DNA from: Polaromonas sp.
Lineage (GTDB): Bacteria > Pseudomonadota > Gammaproteobacteria > Burkholderiales > Burkholderiaceae_C
Length of the DNA stretch: 55,519 nt
NCBI GenBank assembly: GCA_013823635.1
Contig: PNML01000009.1
Location: forward strand, 1 to 55,519
Reading direction: 5' to 3'
A model generated the notes under the pieces. It did no database searches. It was given only the letters and a program-made list of their open reading frames with translations, and was not told the origin of the DNA. Below, piece after piece: positions 17,125 through 26,917 of this stretch (positions are counted from its first letter, which is position 1; the number at the start of each line of letters is the position of its first letter). Position numbers and translations under genes: made by a program.

Positions 17125-20100
17125 GGGCTTGCACCTGAACGCCATGGGTCAGCCAATCCAGCATCGGGCCATACACGGTGGGGGCCAGCTCGGCCAGGCG
17201 GCCATCGGCCAGCAGGCTGTCGAGGTCGGGGAAGGCGCGGGCCAGGCAGGGGTCGTTCACTTCGGCGTACCGGCGCTCGTACTCGGTGCCTTCGTACACA
17301 TCGGCCAGCGAAGACTCGCCATCGTTCAGGCCATTGGTTGCGGCCACCAAACCGGTTTTGAGCGGCAGCGGCAGCGGGGTTTGCATGCCTTGCAGCCACA
17401 CCGCCAGCAGTGTGCCCAGGTGGGCCTGGGCAGCGTCGGTGGGCAGTGGTGCCAGGTGCAGGCAAGCGTCGGGTGCCACCAGCACACCCTGCACGGCATG
17501 GCCACTGGCCGCGCTGGCCACCATGCGCAGCCAGGGGGCCAGCAGCTTGTCGGGCCGAAGTTTGCCTTTTTTGTCGAGCAACAGGCTGGCGCTGAGTTGC
17601 AGCATCGCCGCGGGCGGCTCCCCTCCACCGCTGGCGCGGGGTGGCGCGCTTTGGTAGAGGGGGTCCAGCCAGTCGCTGAGCTGCACGCCTTCGTGCGCCC
17701 AGGCCAGGCGGGCGCGGGGTGCGCGGTGGGGGTGTGCCGCACCCACGCGCTGCCAGGCCTGGGCCAGGGTGCGCAAGGTGTTTTCCAGCTCGGCCTGCTT
17801 CAGGTCGCCAAAACCCTGCATGGGCAGTGCACCGCTGCGGCGCAGGCGCTGCAGGTCGGCCTGTATGCGCTCGGGCATGTCGGGGCCGCAGGCCGGTGCC
17901 TCGGGCCACTGCGCCAGTTGGGCGCTGAGCAGCTGGTAGCGCGACAGGCCCCGGATGTCGAAAGCCTCTTCGTCCGCCGTGGCCTCGTCTTCTTCGGCAA
18001 ACACCACACCCAGGCGTTCCTTGAAAAACTGCTTCACCGGGTTGCGAAAAAACGCCGCCAGGCGTTGCACATTCACCGTGGTGGCGGCCGGGTTGGCCGC
18101 ATCCGGCACCAGGGGTGGCAGGGGCGGCGCGGTGGGTGTGGCAGGGGCAGTGGCATCCGGGACCCGTGGCTGGTGCAGGCTGCGCCATTCGCTGGCCCAG
18201 GTGTGCAGGCCACTGCCTGGCTCAAAGTAGCGACGGCTGAAGGGTTGCAGCGGGTGCACCGTGGTGCGCTGGGCCAGCACGTCTTTGCCCCACACGGTGC
18301 TGAGGTAGTCGCGCAGCTGCGACACGAGCACCGAGGGCGGTTGCTCGCTGTTGTCGCGCACGCTGTGCCCTGTCCAGCTGATGCACAGGGTGCGCCGGGC
18401 CGACAGCAGCGCTTCGAGCATGAGCTGGCGGTCGTCCTGGCGGCGCGAGCGGTCACCCGGGCGAAACTGGCCTGCGCTGGCCATCAGGTCAAAGTCGTTG
18501 CGGGGCGATTGGCGGGGGTAGTCGCCATCGTTCATGCCCAGCAGGCACACCACCTCGAACGGGATCGCGCGCATGGGCATGAGGGTGCAAAAGGTGATGC
18601 CACCGGCCCTGAAGCGCTGCTCCAGCCTGGGTGCAGCCAACGCTTGCTGCCAGGCCTGGCGGCAGGTGGCCAGGTCCACCGGCTGCACAAATTCGGCCTG
18701 CTCGCAGGCAAGGGTCCAGGTGCGCAGTGCGTCATCCAGCGCGCTGAGGGCGGCCCGGTCGGCCTCGTCTTGCGGCTTGAACAACGCGGCCAGCAGCGCC
18801 CGGCACCGCTCGGCCCACGCCACCGGTGTGGCGGGTTGCAGGGCCAGCGCCCACCAGTCCAGCAGGGCCTGCACCAGGTGGGCCAGGCTGCCGGCCAGCT
18901 CGGCATCCAGCCCGCCCACTTCGGCGTAGGGCTCAATGTGCGCCCAGTCCGGGTGGGGCTGCACGCCGCCCAGGCTGCCGGTGGCGTAACCCAGCAACAT
19001 GCGCTGCAAGCCGAACCAGGCGCTGTTTTGCTCGCCACAGGCGCCCAATCCCAGGTGCTGGCGGTGCGCGGCGTTCAGGCCCCAGCGCAGGCCTGCGCCC
19101 TGCATCCAGTGGGCCAGCGGGGGCAGTTGCTCGGCGGTCAGGCCAAAGCGGGCGGCCACGGCAGGCACTTCCAGCAGGTCCAGCAGTTCGCTCAGGCCAC
19201 AGCGCTGGGTGGGCACCCGCATCAGCCACTCCCAGGCGGTGAGGAGCTGGCTGGCGGCGCTGGCGCCCAGGTCGGCAATGTCAAACGGGATGTAACGCGG
19301 GTCGTGCCGGGGGTACTGGCCAAACACGGCGCGGATGGCGGGCGCCATGGCCTCGATGTCGGGCACCATGACCACCACGTCACGTGGTTGCAGGGGGGCG
19401 TCGGTGTGAGCAGAGTCGGCCAGCCACTGCAACAGGCGGTCTTGCAGGGCTTCCAGCTCGCGCACACCGCTGTGGGCCACCTGGAAGCAAATGGACTCGT
19501 CGCTGGCGGGTATGGGGCACTTGTCGCCCTCAAAGCGGGCGGGCTCCAGGTCTCGGATGCGGTGCTGCACCCGCAGCAGCAGGGGGGTGTCGGGCTGGTC
19601 GGTGGCTTCGTCAAACACGTCGATGCGGGGCAGGTCGAACTGGCTCAGGGTGGCTTGGGCATCGTCAAAGGCGTCGAGCAGGCGAATGAAGTCGCGCCCT
19701 TGCCGCCCCCACGCCGCCAACAGGGGGTGGGCGTGCGCGTGCATGTCTTCCAGCGACACCTGGGCCAGTGCCTCCCTGCCGGCACGCGGGGCCTGGCGCT
19801 GGCGGGTGGTGGCGAACAGCTCGCGCCCTTCCATGATGTGGCCCCAGTCGTGCCGGCAGGGGTTGGGAATGGCCAGCAGCACCTGGCTGTGGCGGCTGAG
19901 TGCGGCCAGTGTTTCCAGCGTGGCGCTGGGCAACTGGCTCATGCCGTACACCACCACACGCCGGGCCACACGGCCCGCGAAACTGTCGCTGCCGTGCAGG
20001 CGCTGCAACACCTGGTGGTGCAGCTGTGGGCGCGTGGCAGCGCGCTCGCCTTCGCTCAGGCCCTGCACCAGGGCACGCCACAGCTGCGCCTGCCAGCGCT

Positions 20101-20689
20101 GCTCTGCTGGCAGGGGTGCGGGTGTGCCGCCGGGTTGGCGCAGCTGGTCGTGCCCGTTGGCCCAGTCTTGCAGCCAGTCGGTGCGGTGGTTCTGGTATTG
20201 GTCGAACAAGTCGGCCAGCTGGGTGGCCAGTTGCAGCAGGCGGTCCGACTCGCCGGGGCGCAGGTAGGCCCGCACGGTGGCAAAGTCGGGCTGGTCCAGC
20301 AAGGTGGGCAGCAGGCCCATGAGCCGCCAGGTCATGGGCACCTTGTCGAGTGCCGATTGCCGGGGCACCGCGCGCGGCCCCAGCACCTGGCGGTAGGTGC
20401 GCCACAAAAACCGCGCGGGCAACTCCACACGGGTGGCGGCACACACGCCGTGGCGCTGGGCCATGTCCATCTTGAACCACTCGGCCATGCCGTTGCTTTG
20501 CACCAGCACCACCTCTTCCTCCAGGGGGGCCAGAGGATTCAGGCGCAGCCAGCCTGCCACGGTGTGGGCCAGGTCTTCGGCGCGGTTGCCATGCAGGGCA
20601 ATGAAGCCGGGTGCAACGGTGGAAGTGTGGGCAGTCAAGCAGCGCTCCTGGGGGGCAAGGGGTGTCACACACGGTGGGGCAACCGGCAT
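17117..20689 (-). CDS. recC: RecBCD gamma chain, RecC
   Basis: The scaffold and Chi-recognition subunit of exodeoxyribonuclease V. The 1190 residues are close to the usual 1100-1150. The N-terminal helicase-like domain has FIALHGNRAEDLA, the conserved LVQSNGMAEWFKMDMA and VVVYGMSQLP. The middle has RDVVVMVPDIEAMAP and the family block FCTLMPMRAIPFEVVCLLGMND with DYPRQ. The C-terminal part is nuclease-like without catalytic residues. I take ATG 20689 because the homologous region begins soon after it and the frame upstream lacks family sequence. First gene of recC-recB-recD; both downstream junctions overlap, so the three are translated as a unit. The promoter should lie in 20690-20870. Confidence 0.95.
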   Translation of the reverse strand: MPVAPPCVTPLAPQERCLTAHTSTVAPGFIALHGNRAEDLAHTVAGWLRLNPLAPLEEEVVLVQSNGMAEWFKMDMAQRHGVCAATRVELPARFLWRTYRQVLGPRAVPRQSALDKVPMTWRLMGLLPTLLDQPDFATVRAYLRPGESDRLLQLATQLADLFDQYQNHRTDWLQDWANGHDQLRQPGGTPAPLPAEQRWQAQLWRALVQGLSEGERAATRPQLHHQVLQRLHGSDSFAGRVARRVVVYGMSQLPSATLETLAALSRHSQVLLAIPNPCRHDWGHIMEGRELFATTRQRQAPRAGREALAQVSLEDMHAHAHPLLAAWGRQGRDFIRLLDAFDDAQATLSQFDLPRIDVFDEATDQPDTPLLLRVQHRIRDLEPARFEGDKCPIPASDESICFQVAHSGVRELEALQDRLLQWLADSAHTDAPLQPRDVVVMVPDIEAMAPAIRAVFGQYPRHDPRYIPFDIADLGASAASQLLTAWEWLMRVPTQRCGLSELLDLLEVPAVAARFGLTAEQLPPLAHWMQGAGLRWGLNAAHRQHLGLGACGEQNSAWFGLQRMLLGYATGSLGGVQPHPDWAHIEPYAEVGGLDAELAGSLAHLVQALLDWWALALQPATPVAWAERCRALLAALFKPQDEADRAALSALDDALRTWTLACEQAEFVQPVDLATCRQAWQQALAAPRLEQRFRAGGITFCTLMPMRAIPFEVVCLLGMNDGDYPRQSPRNDFDLMASAGQFRPGDRSRRQDDRQLMLEALLSARRTLCISWTGHSVRDNSEQPPSVLVSQLRDYLSTVWGKDVLAQRTTVHPLQPFSRRYFEPGSGLHTWASEWRSLHQPRVPDATAPATPTAPPLPPLVPDAANPAATTVNVQRLAAFFRNPVKQFFKERLGVVFAEEDEATADEEAFDIRGLSRYQLLSAQLAQWPEAPACGPDMPERIQADLQRLRRSGALPMQGFGDLKQAELENTLRTLAQAWQRVGAAHPHRAPRARLAWAHEGVQLSDWLDPLYQSAPPRASGGGEPPAAMLQLSASLLLDKKGKLRPDKLLAPWLRMVASAASGHAVQGVLVAPDACLHLAPLPTDAAQAHLGTLLAVWLQGMQTPLPLPLKTGLVAATNGLNDGESSLADVYEGTEYERRYAEVNDPCLARAFPDLDSLLADGRLAELAPTVYGPMLDWLTHGVQVQAHD

Positions 20690-20827
20690 GATACGCAGCC
20701 CACCAGGCGCTGACCTGCGCCGCACCGCCCGCACACCACAGCCCTGCGGCAGATCGGAGGGGAGGTCCGTTTGGGACTCAACTGATTGCTATGTTTATTA
20801 TTACAACAAATTCGTATTCACGAATGC

Positions 20828-20866
20828 CATAGCGCATGATGAACAAGGATACTTTGCTATCAACAA
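20828..20866 (-). repeat. Degenerate copy of the dispersed repeat upstream of recC
   Basis: In minus orientation it reads TTGATAGC (20863-20856) and then GCGCTATGG about 20 bases further on, which fits the ATAGC and AAGCGCTAGAGG blocks of the family with one block missing. The match is partial and could be chance in AT-rich sequence. Confidence 0.35.
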
Positions 20867-20903
20867 AACAAGTTTATTCCTGTTTTTCTAAGCCTTTTTC
20901 AGT

Positions 20904-20935
20904 GGTTGGCGGGCGGCTTCAGCCACCGGCCAACC
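20904..20935 (-). terminator. GC-rich hairpin after the efflux operon
   Basis: Read on the minus strand, GGTTGGC pairs with GCCAACC and, inside a C-C mismatch, GGTGGCT pairs with AGCCGCC around a GA loop, giving about 14 base pairs. It lies 19 bases beyond the oprM stop. No run of T follows, so it is either a weak or factor-dependent terminator or a 3'-end stabilising hairpin. Confidence 0.45.
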
Positions 20936-20953
20936 CCTTTGTGCAGCCGCCCC

Positions 20954-22426
20954 TCACACCCCCGCGGTGACGCGGAACAGCTCCACCCGGTTTTGCAGCA
21001 GGGCAAAGCGGGTTTGCAGCAGGGTTTGCTGCGCGGCAAACAGGCTGCGCTGCGCGTCAAGCACCTCAATCTGGTTGGCCACGCCCTGCGCCAGCCGCAG
21101 CTCGGACAGGCGGGTGCGCTCGGTTTCTGCCGCCACCCAAGCCTGTTGCGCGGCCAGTTGGTCGGCCAGCGTCTGGCGACCGGCCAGTGCGTCGTTCACC
21201 TCGCGAAAGGCCGACTGAATGGCTTTGTCGTATTTGGCCAGCGCCATGTCGCGCCCCGCCTGGGCCGAGTCCAGCCCGGCCTGGTTGGCACCGCCGTCAA
21301 AAATGGGCAGCAGTGCCTGGGGCGCCAGCGTCCAACCCCATGAGCCACCGGCAAACAGGCCCGACAAGGCCTTGCTGGCGCTGCCCAGGCTGGTGGTCAG
21401 CGTCACACGGGGGAAAAACGCCGCCCGCGCCGCGCCCACCTGGGCATGGGCCGAGGCCAGTGTGTGCTCGGCTGCGCGCACGTCGGGCCGCGCCAGCAAC
21501 ACCTGTGACGGCAGGCCCACCGGCACCTCGGCCAGCGCCCGGCTGACGGCCGCCAGTGACTGGCCGGCACCTGCACCCTGCCCGGCTGGTGGCACCCTCA
21601 GCGCCTGGTCCACCGGCTGGCCCACCAGCAAGGTGAGCGCGTTCAGTGCCAAGGCCCGCTCGCGCTGCTGCTGGGCCACCGCCACCCGGGCCGACTCCAC
21701 CAGCGTTTGCGCCGCGCTCAGGTCCAGCGAGGTGGCCAGGCCATTGTTCAGCCGCAGCTGCACCAGGCGCAGGGCCTCGGTGCGGTTGGCCAGGGTGGTG
21801 TTGGCCAACGCCAACTGTGCGCTGCTGCTGTGCAGGTTGAGCCAGCCCGAGACCACGGCAGCCACCAAACTGATTTGGGTGCTCTGGTAAGCCTCCTCGG
21901 AGGCCAGGTACTGGGTCAGCGCGGCTTCTTGCAGGTTGGCCACGCGGCCAAAAAAGTCCACCTCCCAGCCCGCCACCTGCAGGCCGGCGGTGTAGGTGCT
22001 GGAGGCCGTGGTGGTGTCCGACCCCACCCCCTGGCGGTTGCCGGCGATGCCCGCGTTCACGGTGGGCAGGCGTGCGGCTTCGCGGATGCGGTACTGGGCG
22101 CGCAACTGTTCCACCTGCAAGGCAGCGACGCGGGCATCGCGGTTGTTGTGCAGGGCCTGGGCGACCAGGGCGCGCACGGTGGGGTCGCTGACCCAGGCCG
22201 TCCAGTCGGGGTTCAGTGCCGGTGCGCTTGCCGCAGGGCTGTCCGGCGCGGCCGGGGCATCAGCGGCAGCTGCCGGGGTGGCCGTCGTGGCCCCCCAGGT
22301 CGCGGGCAGCGCCGTGGTGGGCCGCTGGAAGGGTGTGGCCGTGGCGCAACCGGCCAGCAAGGCAGCGGTGCCCAACAGCGTGGCAAGCGTGGAGACGTTC
22401 AGGCGTGTGGGGAAATGCGTGTTCAT
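20954..22426 (-). CDS. Outer-membrane efflux lipoprotein, OprM/NodT family
   Basis: Outer-membrane channel of a tripartite RND efflux pump, 490 residues. The N-terminus is a lipoprotein signal with lipobox LLAGC (Cys27) reached by ATG 22426. Two outer-membrane-factor repeats follow, with family stretches such as GWEVDFFGRVANLQEAAL, DVRAAEHTLASAHAQVGAARA and AFREVNDALAGRQTLADQLAAQ. It is the third gene of MFP-RND-OMF, ten bases after the RND gene stop, the normal order for AcrAB/MexAB-OprM type systems that carry their own outer-membrane protein. Substrates cannot be read from sequence. A hairpin follows at 20904-20935. Confidence 0.94.
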   Translation of the reverse strand: MNTHFPTRLNVSTLATLLGTAALLAGCATATPFQRPTTALPATWGATTATPAAAADAPAAPDSPAASAPALNPDWTAWVSDPTVRALVAQALHNNRDARVAALQVEQLRAQYRIREAARLPTVNAGIAGNRQGVGSDTTTASSTYTAGLQVAGWEVDFFGRVANLQEAALTQYLASEEAYQSTQISLVAAVVSGWLNLHSSSAQLALANTTLANRTEALRLVQLRLNNGLATSLDLSAAQTLVESARVAVAQQQRERALALNALTLLVGQPVDQALRVPPAGQGAGAGQSLAAVSRALAEVPVGLPSQVLLARPDVRAAEHTLASAHAQVGAARAAFFPRVTLTTSLGSASKALSGLFAGGSWGWTLAPQALLPIFDGGANQAGLDSAQAGRDMALAKYDKAIQSAFREVNDALAGRQTLADQLAAQQAWVAAETERTRLSELRLAQGVANQIEVLDAQRSLFAAQQTLLQTRFALLQNRVELFRVTAGV

Positions 22427-22436
22427 GCGGGAGGCC

Positions 22437-25400
22437 TCAATCTTGGTGGGCAACGCCGTGGTGTTCGGCTTCGGCCCGGTGCAGTGCTTGCTGGCGCGCG
22501 CTGTCCTTGAACAGGCTGCGCACCACCACAAAAAACACGGGCACAAACACCACCGCCAGCACGGTGCCGGTGAGCATGCCGCCGATCACCCCCGTGCCAA
22601 TGGCCCGCTGGCTGGCCGAGCCCGCGCCCGACGACAGGGCCAGCGGCAACACCCCCATGGTGAAGGCCAGCGAGGTCATGACGATGGGCCTAAACCGCAG
22701 GTGTGCCGCTTCCAGTGCCGCCGCCACCACGCCCTTGCCCTGCGCCTGCAAGTCCTTGGCAAATTCAATGATGAGGATGGCGTTTTTGGCCGACAGACCA
22801 ATGATGGTGATGAGGCCCACCTGGAAGTACACGTCGTTGGCGTAGCCTCGCATGAACGTGGCCAGCAGCACGCCGAGCACCCCCAGCGGCACCACCAAAA
22901 TGACGGACAGCGGAATGGTCCAGCTCTCGTACAGCGCAGCCAGGCTCAGAAACACGGCCAGGATGGCAAACGCGTACACAAAATAGGCCTTGCCACCGGC
23001 CAGCTTTTCCTCGCGCGACTGGCCTGTCCATTCAAAGCCCATGCCTGCGGGCAGCTGGGCAGCCAGGCGCTCCATCTCGGCCATGGCGTCGCCCGTGCTG
23101 TAGCCGGGTGCAGCACCACCGCTGATGCGCATGGCCGGGTAGCCGTTGTAGCGCACGGTCTGCATGGCCCCCAGCACCCAGCTGGTTTTGGCAAAGGCCG
23201 ACAGCGGCACCGCCTGGCCCTTGGCATTGGGCACCGTCAGGCGCAGCACGTCTTCGGGCTGCATGCGGGCAGGGGCATCGGCCTGCACCACCACACGCTG
23301 CAGGCGCCCGGCGTTGGGGAAGTCGTTCACGTAGGTGGAGCCCAATGCGGTGCCCAATGCGCTGGCAATGGTGTCAAAGCCCACACCCAGCGCAGCGGCC
23401 TTTTCGCGGTCGATGTCCACCTGCAACTGGGGCGCATCTTCCAGGCCGTCGGGGCGCAGCTGGGCCAGCACCGGGCTTTTGCCGGCCATGCCCAGCAGCT
23501 GGTTGCGCGCGGCCAGCAGGGCGTCGTGGCCCAGGCCCGCACGGTCTTGCAGCCGAAAGCTGAAGCCAGAGGCCGTGCCCAGCTCAGGGATGGGTGGCGG
23601 GCTCAGGGGGAAGATGAATGCATCACGCACCCCCATGAGCGCGCCAAACGCCCGCCCCGCCAGGGCCTGTGCGCTGCTGCCGGGTGCCGTGCGTTCAGAC
23701 CAGTCCTTGAGTGTCACAAAAGCCAGTGCGGCGTTTTGCCCCTGCCCCGAGAAGCTGAAACCCAGCACGCCCACCATGCTTTGCACTTCGGGCTGCTTGA
23801 GCATGAAGCCCTCCACCTGCTGCATGACGGCCAGCGTGCGCTCTTGCGTCGCACCGGGGGGCAGTTGCACGTTCACCAGCATGGTGCCCTGGTCTTCGTT
23901 GGGCAAAAAGGACGCTGGCAGGCGCTGGTACACCAGCACGGCCGCCCCCACCACGGCGGCGTACACGAACATGGCACGCCCGGCCCGTGGCAGCAGCCGG
24001 GTCAGCCAGCCCTCGTAGCCCTTGGCTGTGCGGGCAAAGCCCCGGTTGAAGCGGCCAAAAAAGCCGGTTTTGGCGTGCTGGTGCCCGGCTTCGACGGGCT
24101 GCAGCAAGGTGGCGCACAGCGCAGGCGTGAGCGACAGCGCAAACAACGCCGAAAACGCAATGGACACCGCCATGACGGCCGCAAACTGCCGGTAAATGTT
24201 GCCCACCGAGCCGCTGAAAAACGCCAGCGGCACAAACACCGCAATCAGCACCACCGTGATGCCCACAATGGCCCCCGATATTTGCCCCATGGCCTTGCGC
24301 GTGGCTTCGCGGGGCGACAGGCCCTCTTCGGCCATGATGCGCTCGACGTTTTCCACCACCACAATGGCATCGTCCACCACGATGCCGATGACCAGCACCA
24401 TGCCAAACATGGTCAACACGTTGATGGAGAACCCCATGGCCAGCAAGCTGGCGAAGGTACCGAGCAAGGCAATGGGCACCACGATGGTGGGAATGAGGGT
24501 GTAGCGCCAGTTCTGCAAAAACAGGAACATGACCAGAAACACCAGCACCACGGCCTCGGCCAGCGTGGTGGCCACCTGCTGTATGGAAATTTTCACAAAG
24601 CGCGAACTGTCGTAGGGAATGGCCCAGGTCATGCCCTGCGGAAAATAGCGCTCCAGCTCGGCCATCTTGTCGCGCACGGCCTGGGCCGTGGACAGCGCAT
24701 TGCCACTGGGTGACAGCTGAATGCCAATGCCGGTGGAGGGCTGACCATTCAGCCGCGCACTGGTGGCGTAAAGCTGCCCGCCCAACTCCACGCGGGCCAC
24801 GTCTTTCAGACGCACGGTGGAGCCATCGGCGTTGGCACGCAACACCATGCGGCCAAATTCCTCGACCGTGCTCAGCTGCCCCTTCACCACCACGGTGGCC
24901 GCAATGCCCTGGCCAGCCACGTTGGGCAGGCTGCCGATTTCACCGGCCGACACCTGGGCGTTTTGAGCGCGAATGGCGTTGGTCACATCGGCATTGCTCA
25001 GGCCATAGCCTTGCAGCTTGGCCGGGTCTGTCCACACCCGCATGGCCCGCTCGGTGCCAAACAGCTGCGCCTGGCCCACACCGGGCAAGCGCTGCAACTC
25101 GGGCAGCACGTTGCGCGAGGCATAGTCCCCCAGGGCCACCGGGTCCCAGGCAGGGTCGCTGGACGACAGGATGGTGAACTGCAAAAAGTTGCTGCGAGCC
25201 TTGTCCACCCGCACGCCCTGCTGCACCACGGCTGAGGGCAGCCGAGGTGTGGCGCGGCTGAGGCGGTTTTGCACGTCCACCTGGGCCAAGTCGGCGTTGC
25301 TGCCGGGCTCAAAGCTCAGGGTGATGGTGCCCGTGCCGTTGGCCTGTGCCACCGACTCCATGTAGATCAGGCCCGGCGAGCCGTTCATTTCACGCTCGAC

Positions 25401-25592
25401 CACGGCCAACACGCTGTCTTCCAGTGTCTGGGCCGACGCACCGGGGTAGGCTGCCGTGATGACGATGGCCGGTGGCGCCACCGGCGGGTACTGCGCAATG
25501 GGCAGCTGGGTGATGGACACCAGCCCCAACACCATGACAAACAGAGCGATGACCCACGCAAAAATGGGTCGGTCAATGAAAAACTTGGCCAT
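22437..25592 (-). CDS. RND multidrug efflux permease, HAE1 family (AcrB/MexB-like)
   Basis: Proton-driven inner-membrane pump, 1051 residues (AcrB is 1049). It begins MAKFFIDRPIFAWVIALFVM as is typical, has 12 predicted transmembrane segments in two homologous halves and two large periplasmic loops. The proton-relay Asp pair lies in transmembrane helix 4 within GIVVDDAIVVVENVERIM, near residues 407-408. GFSFSGQGQNAALAFVTLKDW is the usual pore-domain stretch. It lies 11 bases after the membrane fusion protein gene and 10 bases before the outer-membrane gene. The HAE1 group exports hydrophobic and amphiphilic compounds; exact substrates are unknown. The divergent AcrR-like repressor probably controls it. 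Confidence 0.96.
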   Translation of the reverse strand: MAKFFIDRPIFAWVIALFVMVLGLVSITQLPIAQYPPVAPPAIVITAAYPGASAQTLEDSVLAVVEREMNGSPGLIYMESVAQANGTGTITLSFEPGSNADLAQVDVQNRLSRATPRLPSAVVQQGVRVDKARSNFLQFTILSSSDPAWDPVALGDYASRNVLPELQRLPGVGQAQLFGTERAMRVWTDPAKLQGYGLSNADVTNAIRAQNAQVSAGEIGSLPNVAGQGIAATVVVKGQLSTVEEFGRMVLRANADGSTVRLKDVARVELGGQLYATSARLNGQPSTGIGIQLSPSGNALSTAQAVRDKMAELERYFPQGMTWAIPYDSSRFVKISIQQVATTLAEAVVLVFLVMFLFLQNWRYTLIPTIVVPIALLGTFASLLAMGFSINVLTMFGMVLVIGIVVDDAIVVVENVERIMAEEGLSPREATRKAMGQISGAIVGITVVLIAVFVPLAFFSGSVGNIYRQFAAVMAVSIAFSALFALSLTPALCATLLQPVEAGHQHAKTGFFGRFNRGFARTAKGYEGWLTRLLPRAGRAMFVYAAVVGAAVLVYQRLPASFLPNEDQGTMLVNVQLPPGATQERTLAVMQQVEGFMLKQPEVQSMVGVLGFSFSGQGQNAALAFVTLKDWSERTAPGSSAQALAGRAFGALMGVRDAFIFPLSPPPIPELGTASGFSFRLQDRAGLGHDALLAARNQLLGMAGKSPVLAQLRPDGLEDAPQLQVDIDREKAAALGVGFDTIASALGTALGSTYVNDFPNAGRLQRVVVQADAPARMQPEDVLRLTVPNAKGQAVPLSAFAKTSWVLGAMQTVRYNGYPAMRISGGAAPGYSTGDAMAEMERLAAQLPAGMGFEWTGQSREEKLAGGKAYFVYAFAILAVFLSLAALYESWTIPLSVILVVPLGVLGVLLATFMRGYANDVYFQVGLITIIGLSAKNAILIIEFAKDLQAQGKGVVAAALEAAHLRFRPIVMTSLAFTMGVLPLALSSGAGSASQRAIGTGVIGGMLTGTVLAVVFVPVFFVVVRSLFKDSARQQALHRAEAEHHGVAHQD

Positions 25593-25603
25593 GCTTCGAA
25601 CCC

Positions 25604-26866
25604 TTATTTGGCCTCAGGTGCGGCGCCAGGCGCCGCAGCGGGTTGGGCAACGGTGCCGGGTGCCTGCCAGGGCACGGCCTTGACCGGGGCATCGCCGCGC
25701 AGTTTCTGGAAGCCGTCCACCATGACTTGCTCACCGGCCTGCAGTCCGTCCAGCACCACCCAGCGCCCGCCCTGCTGGTTGCCCAGCTTGACGGGACGGG
25801 GGGCCACTTTGCCCTCGGCGTCCACCACCATGACACTGTCACCCTTGGGCGAGCGGGTCACGGCCTGCTGCGGCAGGCTGATGGCCTTTGCCGCCTGGGC
25901 TTGTGCCAGGCGCACACGCACGTACAACCCCGGCAGCAGGCGGCCACCGGGGTTGGGCACTTCGGCGCGCAACGTGACCTGGCCCGTGGTGGCATCGACC
26001 GTCAGGTCGGAAAACAACAGCTTGCCCGCCTGGGGGTGCTCGGTGCCGTCGTCCAGCACCACCTTCACCGCCGCGGCACCTTTGCCCGCGCGCTGGTACT
26101 GCCCGGCTTCCACCGCCTGGGCCAGCTTCATGGCCTCGTTGGCCGACTGGGTGAAGTTGACGTAAATGGGGTCAATCTGCTGCACCACGGCCAGCGCGGT
26201 GGCCTCGCCCTGTCCCACCAGCGCACCTTCGGTGACCAGCGCACGCCCGATGCGCCCGGTGATGGGTGAAGTCACATCGGCATAGGCCCGGTTGATGCTG
26301 GCGGTCTGCACCGCAGCGCGGGCCAGGGCCACATCGGCCTCGGCCTGCTTGACGGCCAGCTGGGCATTCACAAAATCTTGCTGGCTCACGGCCTTTTCCG
26401 CTACCAGGGGCTGGTAACGGGCCAGCGTGGCCTGCACCTGGGCCAATTGCGCCTCTGCCTTGGCTTGCTGGGCACGCGTGCTGGCCAGCGCCGCATCGTA
26501 GGCTGCGGCATCAATGTGGAACAGGGCCTGCCCCGCCTGAACGGTGCTGCCCTCTTTGAACAGCTGTCGCTGCACAATGCCCGCTGCCCGCGCCCGCACC
26601 TGGGCCACACGCGAGGACTCCAGGCGGCCAGGCAACTCGCTCACCAGGTCCAACGCGCCGGGCTGCACCGTCACCACGCCCACCTGCGCCGGCGGTGGCG
26701 CGGCCCCACCCCCTGCAGGAGCACCGCCACCCGAGCCGCCGCCGCACGCACTCAACAGCCAGGTGGCACCACACACCGCCAGCAGCGCCAGCGGCGGCTT
26801 CCAGGGGCGCTGGCGAAGCAGTGGGGAACGGGCGGCCAGGGTCGGGGCGGGCAGCGTTGAAATCAT
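25604..26866 (-). CDS. RND efflux membrane fusion lipoprotein (AcrA/MexA-like)
   Basis: Periplasmic adaptor of the efflux pump, 420 residues. From ATG 26866 it has a long N-terminal segment, then a hydrophobic stretch and lipobox LSAC (Cys41), followed by a Gly-rich linker. The barrel-sandwich hybrid domain includes RARAAGIVQRQLFKEGSTVQ and ALFHIDAAAYDAAL; an alpha-hairpin (about residues 110-180), beta-barrel (FSDLTVDATTGQVTLRAEVP) and membrane-proximal domain follow. First gene of the pump operon. Its promoter overlaps the AcrR-type operator at 26946-26969. The N-terminal 20 residues before the hydrophobic core are basic and longer than usual, but no better start is visible. Confidence 0.94.
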   Translation of the reverse strand: MISTLPAPTLAARSPLLRQRPWKPPLALLAVCGATWLLSACGGGSGGGAPAGGGAAPPPAQVGVVTVQPGALDLVSELPGRLESSRVAQVRARAAGIVQRQLFKEGSTVQAGQALFHIDAAAYDAALASTRAQQAKAEAQLAQVQATLARYQPLVAEKAVSQQDFVNAQLAVKQAEADVALARAAVQTASINRAYADVTSPITGRIGRALVTEGALVGQGEATALAVVQQIDPIYVNFTQSANEAMKLAQAVEAGQYQRAGKGAAAVKVVLDDGTEHPQAGKLLFSDLTVDATTGQVTLRAEVPNPGGRLLPGLYVRVRLAQAQAAKAISLPQQAVTRSPKGDSVMVVDAEGKVAPRPVKLGNQQGGRWVVLDGLQAGEQVMVDGFQKLRGDAPVKAVPWQAPGTVAQPAAAPGAAPEAK

Positions 26867-26917
26867 GTGAATCCTGATGCGAGTCAAGCTTGAAACAACA
26901 ACCGACGACCAGGAAGG

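Larger units (their letters stand above)
20690..20953. other. AT-rich intergenic region upstream of recC
   Basis: This 264-bp stretch between two minus-strand genes has no credible CDS. From about 20785 to 20895 it is far AT-richer than anything nearby. It contains a small perfect dyad (ATTCGT at 20810-20815 and ACGAAT at 20820-20825), a probable degenerate dispersed repeat (20828-20866) and a long GC-rich hairpin at 20904-20935. The recCBD promoter is expected here, but I could not pick convincing -35 and -10 boxes. Confidence 0.5.

Noticed and set aside
16628-20713. Very long open frame on the plus strand opposite recC and part of recB (over 1,300 codons)
   Set aside because: It lies antisense to a clear RecC/RecB, and its translation is rich in Gly, Gln, His, Ala and Val without any family motif. 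This is expected from GC-rich codon bias.
21996-24713. Plus-strand open frame opposite the RND permease
   Set aside because: Translation is His-, Gln- and Gly-rich low-complexity sequence with no ribosome site or motif; the AcrB-like gene on the other strand explains the region.
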